Of a stretch of 64,000 nucleotides of DNA, positions 49,113 through 59,900 are shown piece by piece. This DNA is from Terebella lapidaria. Its lineage: Eukaryota; Annelida; Polychaeta; Terebellida; Terebellidae. The position numbers and the translations under genes were made by a program. Where the stretch lies: contig OX424560.1 of NCBI GenBank assembly GCA_949152475.1, positions 24,305,106 through 24,369,105 of the forward strand, given 5' to 3'. Position 1 is the stretch's first letter. Each line of letters opens with the position of its first letter. The notes beneath the pieces were generated by a model. That model made no database searches. It was not told the origin of the DNA and saw only the letters and a program-made list of their open reading frames with translations.

Positions 49113-49557
49113 ATGGATGATTTGCCCGCCGCAGACGTCAAAACACCTACCTACCGTGCCAGTAAAATCCACCAGAAAACCAACGTAAACGGAGAATTCA
49201 GCGTTCCGCGATGGGCCACTATTCAATCGCAATTTCCAACGTTGCAAACAGTTGCATCCCATCGAGCATCGGTTCGACAAACACTACTGGCACAGTGATG
49301 AATATAATCTAGTTAGGGAAAACCCTGCGAGACGCCCGGAGAATCAATGGATTTCTGGGTTTCAGCCAAAGGGACGCAGGCAAGAAGATGGCACTGAGCA
49401 GGGTAAACGCAGCGGGGAAGTGTGAACCTACCAGGCGATTACTTGTCGATCGGATCGAGCCATTTAAACGTTCGGACCCGTGGTTTTATATTCCTCAACG
49501 TGACGACATGAACATGATGAATGCTAGGCTGGAGATCGACATGGGTCAACATGGCTA
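49113..49557 (+). pseudogene. Coding-like island, frame interrupted, unknown family
   Basis: A GC-richer island with protein-like sequence in more than one frame. One frame (49189-49424) contains HRFDKHYWHSDEYNLVRENP and then RPENQWISGF. Another (49313-49557, ATG at 49388) contains RIEPFKRSDPWFYIPQRDDM. They overlap and would need a one-base shift to read as one product. The first frame (49113-49298) is also open. Possible readings are a broken gene copy, exons of a gene I could not assemble, or an assembly indel. Family not recognised. Confidence 0.3.
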
Positions 49558-50244
49558 ATCGAGCAGAAAAAACTCGTGAAAATTTGTTACATTATGAATT
49601 AAACATTTAATCGGAGGTTATACCTCTCCATAGCAAGGATACATTAGCGTATATGTATACATATATTGAACAATGCAGAGGAAAAATTGATAATATACAT
49701 GCACTGCCTAATGCATGCCTGTGAATGGACTGAAAAATATTCATATCTGTTGCCAGCACACTACATGTAACTGCAGGCTGTAGCATTCTGATACATGCTC
49801 ATGTATCTGAATGCCGCCTGTAATCGATAAAATATTGTTTGTGTAAGCTTTATTACAACATCGCTGATAAGGTTAATACAACACTCGGGAAGACAAACTG
49901 GCAGTGGGCCGCAGTGTATAAATACAAAACATCTATATACATGATATAGCTGTGTTTCAACGCTGGATAATTGAATATTTCAGTTTGCAATTTAATATCT
50001 AGAATCTATAGGGGTTAAAATAATTTCACCTTCTGGTATCGAATATAACCAAATCCCTTATGCATACTGGTGGGAAAATTTCATAGACAAAATTCATTTA
50101 ATTTACACTGAAGTTACAGCGAATTCAAAAAAAAATTACACCAACCGAATCCAAAGAAGGATCACGGACAGTTTACATGTAAGGATGACAAAATCAAACA
50201 CGCCCAGACGCTCCGTTCCGACAACAAAATTTCCATGCTGAGCC

Positions 50245-50470
50245 ATGAGTCCAGGACATCTTGACAGATGGGAAAACGACAGAGGAATAACAACCGAGCA
50301 GTTCGTGTTTGCGACAGGAAGAATGTCATGTGTCTACTCCCCTGGGTGGATAAATGAGCAGCGATGGGGTGGCAGGATAGTCGGCAACAACTGGGCCTAT
50401 CGCATGAAGGAAAACCCTATTGCGGAACGGGAAAACGGCTTATTTGGAGCAAGTGCCTTGCCGAGTTTTT
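50245..50470 (+). other. Coding-like open stretch, unknown
   Basis: Open frame of about 75 codons, rich in Trp, Asn and Arg (PGWINEQRWGGRIVGNNWAY), running into a T9/G20 homopolymer. It could be an exon of the same lost or unassembled gene as the island at 49.1-49.6 kb. No splice sites that I trust. Confidence 0.2.
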
Positions 50471-50475
50471 TTTTT

Positions 50476-50497
50476 TGGGGGGGGGGGGGGGGGGGGC
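50476..50497. repeat. Poly-T/poly-G homopolymer
   Basis: A run of Ts passes into about 20 consecutive Gs. A matching run of about 25 Cs lies near 51,305-51,329. Long G runs can form quadruplexes; their lengths may be assembly-dependent. Confidence 0.9.
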
Positions 50498-50499
50498 TT

Positions 50500-53400
50500 C
50501 TGACGTTTTCAGCTGAATTTGGTTTCCGTACTAGTATGTTGTAATAGATGATGGTCTGTTTTTTGTTTGTTTTTTTTGTTGACAATTTTAATGCACGTCG
50601 GTCACCTAGGACTGCAAAATGTCCCATGTGTGTACTGCATGGTAACCGAAGGCAAGGAAGATCTGTTTGCTGCAAATTCAATTCTTTTTAAAGTGATGTT
50701 CACTGTTCTAAAACCCACCAGTTCCTGTGGATGGCTCTCCAATTGCATCGACATTTTGCAGAAGATATCCATTTGTGGATTCCAGCTCGCAACCGAAGGA
50801 ACAATGCGTGGCTAATGTTACGCGGAAATTCTAGCATGAAAACCTCGATGCTATGGGAAAGTCTGCTCTGCTTCGGCATTTCAGATTCTGCCTGCACGCT
50901 CATGCAAATTCTGGTTCCGTTGTCATTGGAAAAATAAAGTCTGCACAATTTACAATATTGCACTGATAAAGGCATTTCTACAACTTGGGTTGTATGAACC
51001 AGCATCCTACTAGATGCAGCCTAATTAAGTTCATTGATATTGTCAAATTGAGTTTTGCCATACTCATCTCGGGAAATGAAGCTGAGATAAACTTATAATA
51101 AGGAATGGAAAGAAGTCCTGAAAGGGTGCAGCAGTGAACAGGGAGACAATATTAAATCAAAGGTGGGGTGGGGAAAGGGGGAGGAGGTAAAAAACAATCC
51201 TGACAGTTGAAAAAGACATTCATCAGAAATTTGTCATCTAGAACAAATCACAAATGTAACCCAACACCTATTCCCCATGGTGGTGACGTTGGATTATCCT
51301 TCTCCCCCCCCCCCCCCCCCCCCCCCCCCACGGCCCCACCCCAAAATAGCCTCCTTCTCAACTCTCTAATTCAGCCTCCTCAGGAGCAAATCATCAACTC
51401 CCAAGACTCATTACCTCGGACATCTTGCAAGGGATGAGCCGCATCAGATTTCATTATCCCCTGTACGTCCAATGTCAGCTCCAAATGGAGATTTATAAAG
51501 CACAGGGGCTGCAGAATGTGGAACTGAATATATTGGGGAAGGATTTCATACTGATGCGTATTATACCCATGGATGGGATTTGGAGCTTTAGTTTTGTTAA
51601 CTTATAATGTACTAGTATTTGTGATGACGGCTCAAACCGCTCAATACACATACATGTATATAATATATTATACATACTAGAATTGCATGTACTTCTGTAT
51701 GAAAACACATCTTACAACATGTAAGCCAAGGTCCAACAGAAAATAGTAAACTACCATTCTTGGTCATATTGCAGCTATACCCTTAGGCATCATCAGGTCA
51801 TCATGGTCATAGATATACCTTACATTTCTGTAAGCAAAAATAAACTAACAAATTCGAAGCTGGGACATGGAGACAGGAAGGGAGAGGGCAATATGCAAAA
51901 GGCGGATCTTGTTGACTGTTCTCTGAGGAGTGTGTTAAATGCAATCGCTTGTCACTAGTTGTCAGACACTAATGACACAGTCTAAGAACTAGTTCTGAAC
52001 AACACCTACCGACCTAGGAAAGGAGATCCAGTTCAAATTCAGCAGAACATATCGCAAACTTACGCAGGTCTTACGCGTGACATTTACTGCCACAACATCC
52101 TTTTCACACTCGGAGTAATGCCTTGTATTTGTTGATGAAAACTCAAGAATTTAGGCCTAATACTGGAAAGATACATTCATTCAATCTTTCGATGTTGTTA
52201 TGCCGATGGTGATGCTTTCTATTGCTGTCCATAATTTAAATGACCAAAAGTTAGTCCTATCCCACCTGCTCCTGGCGGTGAAGCAAGATAACGGTCAGGT
52301 CAAGCGAGCGGAGCGCCGGTAGATCTAGATCAAGAGTCATTACTTGATCATAGATATTTTATTTTTGATGTTGATTGTTTAGACTGGGTTCTGGTGTACC
52401 CCACCTATAAACATGATAAAACAATGCTGACGTGTACACGGGTACACCATGGCACATTTCGCGTGGATGATTCATTCAACCGTGACAGCTCCACGATCTG
52501 TCAAATTCCCCCCAAAAAAATTCGGACCAAAAATTTACGATCAGGAATCGGGGTGTTAATTTCAACGGAGCGTTTCTCGAAAACTACCAAACTTTCGCTT
52601 TCACTTACCACTTGCGTTCGGAGAATGAACTTGACTATATTGTCTACACCGATATTCCAAAGTATGAACAATTTCAGAACTTTGCTGGACGGATTTTCAC
52701 CTCACGCCCAACTTTTTCGCACCTGACTGCACAGAACAGGAAGTTTTGTGACTGTGGCGCCCCTAGCGAGTGTCGCTAGCGATGTTGCGAAATAACGGCT
52801 CCATCGATTTGTGGAATGCGAACTGTCAGTTTGCTAGCCAGCGTGATGTTTGGATGGAGAGCACATTTCCAAGATTTTAGGGATGGTAGTTATGGTACAG
52901 TTAGTTTCTTCTCTCTTTTTTTATGCCATATGCTGTACTTTCCTGCAATAATTTATACTCTGATTTTTCTAACTCGTTTTGCACTATTTTTTGCTGATAT
53001 TTTTGCGATGCTAAATGGTATCATCCTATAACTTGGCATATTTCACCTAGGAGTCAGACAGCAATTCTCTAACGAATTTCAGAATTTTATCGCGAAAATT
53101 GAAGAAAACTGGCAATATGCATATGTAGTAATATAACTATAGGCCTATACATTAATTTAGGCCAATTAGTGTTCACCACTTTATATTCACCGCAGTGTAT
53201 TCAACTTACTATATCTTGTAATGTTCTGTGTCAACGTTCATCGTATTGTTTATAGCTTACTTAATTGCAGTTGTATACACTACATTAAACAATATAACGG
53301 CAATATCAATAAACAATAACATTAACTGGAATGTCGCTGGTCTATATCTCTTGGGTAATTATTACCGATGATTCACCTGCCTTTGATTCCTAATTTTGGG

Positions 53401-54256
53401 TTGGTGATAACTGTGGTAGTGAAATAGCGACATTAATTAAATAATATAACCCAACTGGACAAAAGATTTGCTTTGCTTAGGAGGTGAACACACTGGGCTC
53501 GACACACTGGGCTACATTACTGTGATGAAGCATTTCTGAGTTAGGACCATGTATCAGTTGGATCTCGTCCTGCGGACTACTGCCTGGTTAAGAATGGCAC
53601 CTGCTGTGACTGTGCAGCAGCCGGGTTGGGGCGCTAATTGCGCCCTAGTAGGTGGGCGCCAAATGTTACATATGTTTCTGGATGATGGTAATGGCTGTAT
53701 GGTTTTCATAGATTTTGTCATTCCACCAAAAATATCAGCCTTGTCCCGTGCAGAAATATAGCATGGAAGACTGGTTTCTCTGATCTCAAATGTTGATCCA
53801 ATATGGTGATATGTTATAGGCCTATACTGTATAGGCATATGCTATGCACAGGCCTATATCACCTCTGGAAGATGGATATAATAGACATATAGGGGCCTAC
53901 CGTATAGAACTTTTAAAAAAAAATAATAATAATAAATTATTGCGTAGCAATAATGATTGATCAGTTATATGGGATATCAGAGTTGTTTTTCGGTACATGG
54001 ACACGATGCTATCCTGTTCGGGATCACGTTTGTTTCCCACGGTTCGTGTTTTACCAAAAGACGGGTATCGTGTTTTACCCAGTTTCGAAGTAAACAAAGG
54101 CACGTTTTTTTTCACAGGTGAAAATTGAATGGAAAATTATTCGTAAACCTCATTGATTTTATGCTCAGCCAGATCATGCGCAGTTTTCTGGAGATATTGT
54201 AGGCTACACCCTTCAAACTTCAATGCCGTGCACTTATTTTCATGAACATATACTGT
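50500..54256. other. AT-rich intergenic region
   Basis: No recognised gene. Apart from the poly-C run at about 51,305, I see no organised repeat. Confidence 0.4.
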
Positions 54257-55015
54257 AGCTACGCGAGCCGCCAAGCCCGATGTCTTCTAAACGCTGGTAG
54301 ACTCAAGTTCAACACAAAACCTCATATGATTTTTGGCGATAACTTCGTTTAGAATGGTCGGATCAATTTGAAATTTTATTTGTTTCCACTTGGCATAAAA
54401 CCGTATTTGTTTACCAAATTTCAGACTTCTATCTTGAAAATTGAAAAAGTTGGCAATCTACTCCAATGTTAAATTTCACATCAAACGTGAAATTTGCAAG
54501 TTTGAACAGAATTTGGCATGTTGTTCAATGTTCACACTGCACAGTCCTTTGTAAGAATGATATTCTATTACAATACACCTGTATGATCCTTCTAACTAAA
54601 AAACTTTCCTCATATTACATTTCTTAGCGGAATAAAGATCATGAAATCCCCAAATTTGCTTGAATTCCTGTGACCCGATTAGTGCCCAACATTTAACATT
54701 GGGGTAGATTGCCAACTTTTTCAATTTTCAATATAGAAGTCTGAAATTTGGTGAAAAAATATGGTTTTGTGTCAAATAGAAGCATATAAAATTTCAAATT
54801 GATCCAACCATCCTAAAAGAAGTTATTGCCGAAAATCATATGAGGTTTTGTGTTGAACTTGAGTTTACGCTGGTATAGATCTACTGGTACAAGCATTGTG
54901 AGGCTTATTGAGGCATACACGAAATGAGCAGTATTGTTGAGTTCATGCACCTTGCAATGCTTGTACCAGCATACCAGTGTACCAGCGTTTAGAAGACATC
55001 GCGCCAAGCCAGCCT
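54257..55015. mobile_element. Foldback element
   Basis: Long inverted arms. GTCTTCTAAACGCTGGTA (about 54,281) is reversed near 54,985. CTCAAGTTCAACACAAAACC (54,302) is reversed at about 54,845. TTTCAGACTTCTATCTTG (54,419) is reversed at about 54,735. A smaller nested inverted repeat (TGGTACAAGCATTG) sits in the right arm. No coding capacity. Confidence 0.6.
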
Positions 55016-55385
55016 GTTGTTTATAGTCGGCATCATTGGTATCGATGCCAATGCGGCTAGGTGGCGCGTCAGTCGACCAAAAAAATGGCTTCCTGAAATC
55101 TGACCCGACCGGGGTAGGTTAGTGTTACGGGTCATGACACACTTACAGAGCCAATTAGAACAGGTTTAAGATGATAGAGTGAGTGAAAAATTAACAAGCT
55201 TCGTGAACAACGTGTTTGCGGTCTTTTTTGAAATCCTCATACCTATACCTATTAGCATGCCAAATTTAAAAAACCTGTCACCAATTTTTGTATATTTAAT
55301 TTGTATATACAATTTTTGTATATTTCCGCAAATATCTCCCATGCTAATAATGCTTGGCATCACAACAAAATTGCTTGTCCGTTTC

Positions 55386-55815
55386 TGTAGACATTGGTCT
55401 GTGAGCGGTGGTTTTTTCGCGATTATTCGGTCAATAATTAACATATTTCGATGAAATTTTGGCAGGAGTGTTATTTTATGTTCGCCTAACAGGTATACAT
55501 TTTCGGAAAGATTGGTGTGTAAACAAAAAAGTTAGCCCATTTGGCCTATATATAACGGGATAGGAAAACGTCAAAACGTTATCTATAGGAATGCTACGGC
55601 GATCGGGGGCGGCTCACGGTCGATTTCTCCAGATTTTTACTATGGACGAGATGGGCCAACTTTTTTGCATCGCATCCAATCTTCTTGAAAATGCATTCCT
55701 AGTTAGGCGGTTATAAGATAACATACCTGTCAAAATTCCATAGAATTATCTCAAATAATGACAGAGTAATTACCTAAAAACCACCGCTTACAGACCAATG
55801 ACGCCGACTATAGCT
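55386..55815. mobile_element. Foldback element
   Basis: Arms at 55,386-55,490 and 55,690-55,815: GACATTGGTCTGTGAGCGGT pairs with ACCGCTTACAGACCAATG, and outer words TATAGTCGGC (about 55,021) and GCCGACTATA (about 55,803) extend the symmetry. Non-coding. Confidence 0.5.
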
Positions 55816-56985
55816 CCGCGTCGCTCAGGCTGAGATCAAGCGAGCTCGCGTCGCTTGGACTGGTCGACCCCATGGCATGCATTGTCAGTTGGCAGTTTGA
55901 GAAGAATCCCATTTGGCTGTTTGGTGGCATATATATGCCAGCAAATGTAGCTGGATCCAGATGCTTGGGAACGTAGGGGGTCTGAAGTTTTATTGAAATA
56001 ATTAATAAGAATTATGAGAATTATAATAAGAATTAATTAAGAATTCTGGAGTTTTAATTAAGAATTCTGGAGTTTTATTGAAATAATTAATAAGAAGGCC
56101 AGATATACTTTTTGGAGTTTGGTGTCTTTCCATCGTCACAGCCCATGTGACCCATGCTGTGACCCCAATTACACATGAATTAGATGTGGTACCTATCCCT
56201 ACGTCATGAATCAACATGAACGTTAGGCATGGATATGGAGTCGGTCATTGTCATTGAGCATCTTGAACAACAATGTGAACGTTATGACTAATATACTAAT
56301 ACTCTCTAGACAGTACTGGGCTAGTGATTACTAAAACTTAGGTGAATCATAGTGACGAAAATGATACTTCGTATACAGAGTAAGGGACAATTAAAAACAC
56401 TGTATTGAATATTTCATCAAGAATGATTGATCATGTGGCTTAATGAAGAAAGATGGAAAATTTGTGTTGTAGCATGTGTGCTTGGATGGGTACATTATGA
56501 TTTGCTCACAAAATAGTGTTCATGCATAGTGAAATATTATTCAATTATTATTACTGTAGATCTTATACATTTTGAAACACGCTATCTACTCAGTAATTTA
56601 GGCACCCCTCGATTCTTGTGTGAACATTTTTGTTTATCAATAATAATTAATGATAATAACACATAAGTTACAACTTAAACAAAATATTGATTTACCAATA
56701 GGCCTCCTTTATCATGTTTTTATTTTATCATTTTTATAGATGTAGAAAAAAACATTTTGATCGGTTGGTGTGTCATATTGAAAACTATTTCTTTTTGGAA
56801 TTTGGGAATAAAATTCCATGCGAGATTTAACAGGCAACCATGGATTTTCATGTGAACAGGTGGTAGGTGATTCGATCATTGCCAATTAAATCTTCAACGA
56901 TGTTCATACAAGATACAATTGATAAGAAAACATTGTTTCTATTTTTCAGGCTACATGTATATTTTTCAACTGAAACCAAGTCAGA
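55816..56985. other. Region upstream of BBS12
   Basis: AT-rich; holds a short direct repeat (AATTAAGAATTCTGGAGTTT, two copies near 56,035). A TTTTTCAG acceptor ending at 56,949 could open the first coding exon of BBS12 with a short 5' untranslated leader. The promoter is not identifiable. Confidence 0.4.
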
Positions 56986-59900
56986 ATGGAATCGTTGGTT
57001 GGAAACAGTGACTGGTTAGTATCAGGATTTGTAATAATATTCTTCAAAATTCAAATGCAGTCTTTGCAGATAGATATACAAATGTATGCCTATGAAAATG
57101 AGGAATATCCAACACATAACCATGTCAACAATAACCCGATAGTGACAAATTTGCTCCTAAATTTTACAACTTGTAATTATCATGGGTAACTGTGAGTTAC
57201 ACATACTTACTTACCATGCAAATATAAAATTTGTGTGCATTATTGTTTCAGTCTAAAGTGTATCGGTGATGGAGAAGATTTTGTGTTCACCAACTGTGCT
57301 GCTCGCTACCTCCAAACAGTTCATATGCAGGTGACTTTCCTGTAAACAAATCACTACATGCACCCTCACTGTTAAAAAAAACTAATTTATTTGTGAGTAA
57401 ATAACTACTTGTTAGTAAGCATGCAACTTTGTTTATTAATCATTCTCACAAAATTCATTACATTTTCTAACACATTCAAGCATACATACCGGGTATATGT
57501 CCTGTTTTGTGCTTGAAAACAGTAAAATACTTTAGGCCTTTATCATGTGTTTATGAATGTATTTTCACAGAACAAGGCAGCTGAGTTATTAGTGGATGTT
57601 GTGACCTTACACCACGACTTACATTGGAATTCAACGAAGACTCTCGTGACCTTGACTTGTAACTGGGTCAAAGCCATGCAGGACTTGATCATAAAGGTTT
57701 GCAAATAAATGATTAAACCGCAATGTTATTCAATATGATTTTGATAGGTACACATCTCTGCTCAGTCATCTTAGACATGTTAAATTTCCACTAGATTGTT
57801 TCAATACTTGCGAATATGCATTCATGATAAAAATTTCAATAGTCTACATGTTTAATTAATATAAGCTGAATTATATGGATACATGGGTTTTGTACAGCAA
57901 ATCAGAACAAAAACATTTTTATTGTATTATGTGAATACAAGAGGAACATACATGTAATAAATGCACCAACTGCTCATACATCAATGTGCATTACATCCTG
58001 TATTATATGTATATCGTGTACTTTTACAGGGTGTACCCCTGCACAGTATCCTGCCAGCTTGCCATAGAGGGATTGGACTCTGTGTAGACCACATCAGGCG
58101 CCAGGCTCTGTCCACATCGGCCCTCCTCCGAGCCACGGATACCAAGGCTTCCGAATCTTCGAGAACCACAGAGAATGTTACAAACATTGAGTATACTGGT
58201 CAAAGAAAAGGCTTCGATGTTGACTTTAAGAATGGGAGATTTAATCCCGTGAAACACACAGGTCACCAGTTGGATGGCGGTAAAGTTCAAATTCAAAATC
58301 AGGAACAAAATAGTTCGGCATCAGATGAAAACCAAAAACTGTTTGTGACTTTGGGAGAAAGCACCAATGATGAAAGTTGTGAACTTGAGGAAAACGACAT
58401 TGGTTGGTTTTTCGATGATGGAAAAGTTCCCGATTTACCTGACTATCAAAAGGAGGTTGTTGACGTCATGGCAACGGCTCAGTCACTTCTCAGGCACAAT
58501 GAGTATTCTAAAGCAGAAAAGCATGTACCAATGGATGGGACAAGGAATGGCAGCTTGTCGCTCTTTGAAAATAACTTTCAAAGGGGAGAGGTGATCGAAA
58601 GTGGTTTTGCACCATGTGTACGGGAAAAGAAGCCATTCATAGAGAAATCTGCGAAAACAGATGAATCTGATGATGAATTTGACTCATGTTTCGATGATAT
58701 TCAACACAAACCTACTTCAGTTAGTATTGATACCCATCCAAAGCAACCCGTGACCAATCATTCATCGTCTGACAAATCAACGGGCCAATTTCCCGCCAAA
58801 TCTTCGGAACGAAATCAGTGCTCAAAGGAGGAAATCACTGAAAGAGTTCATAGTTTCGCTGAGCATAGAGCACATGAAGGAACTGGTTATTCAAAAACTA
58901 CTTGTGGTGTACTCAAAATTGGTGATATGCACAAGAATTCTACTGTTATTTCGACGAATGAGACACAAAATGGAAGACAATCTGGTGGCAGTTATTCTTC
59001 AGCTGCTCATCTACAGGCGAGTCTGGAAGAAATCTTGCTTTGTAAAGAGTCTAGAAAACAAAGTCAGCTGACATCAAGAAGTCGGCATTTCAGAACTGTT
59101 AAGGACTCAGTGCTTGAATTACAAGAAACAGCGGAGCAGTCCGTTGATCGATCACCTGAACATGAACAAAAAATTTCAGATGCTAGGAGATGCATCAAGC
59201 TAGGGTCTAAACCAGTATTGACTGAACTGGAAACTTCATCTACCAAAAGTGAGGACGCTGAGTGGTTCTTTGAAAACGTGAATGAACCTGAAAGCGATAA
59301 GACCAGTTCAAGTTTTGAAAGTGGAACATTGGCACACAACACTGATAACGATATAAAACTGGATCAATTTGCGTTTGCAAAAAACCTTTGGCCTGATATA
59401 CCAGATGTTAAACCAGCTTTGTCTAACAGTGACCATTTTTTGTGTGATTCCCGAAACAATGTAGAAGAAATAAGTGATGATTCCATTGAGTACAATGATA
59501 AAAAGGAAGCTGAAACCACTTGTAAGCCCACCGACAAAAAAAGTGAAAAAATGGAGTTCAAGTTGCAGCAAATTCTAGAAAGGAGTAAAAAACTGTCAAG
59601 TAACAAAGTGATCACAAGGAGTCGACATTTCAGAACAGTTGAAGATTCGGTCCGAGATCTAAAGGAAATGACGCTAGATGAATTAAAATCTTCACAGAAT
59701 CTGGAACTTTCAACCATGGAACCTACGAGAAGTGATTCAGTTGAGCCAAGTAAATTTGATCATAATAAACTGGATGCTCTGGTGAAGTCACTCAGTCATG
59801 GGGCATCGGATGTTGTTCCTTTTGTGTTGGATGCTTTTGTCAACCAAATGAAACTCTGCAAGTGGCCTAAGCTCAGGTGAAGACATCGAACATATTTCAT

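Noticed and set aside
57961..58029. ATG at 57961 as the start of the 639-codon frame in BBS12
   Set aside because: This part is intron. The acceptor at 58028-58029 joins exon 3 in phase 0 and restores the chaperonin-like order before GVPLHSIL.
59878..59880. TGA as the BBS12 stop codon
   Set aside because: It overlaps the donor (CAG|GTGA). Splicing to 60082 gives KLRFRTEGL and homology continues for four further exons.
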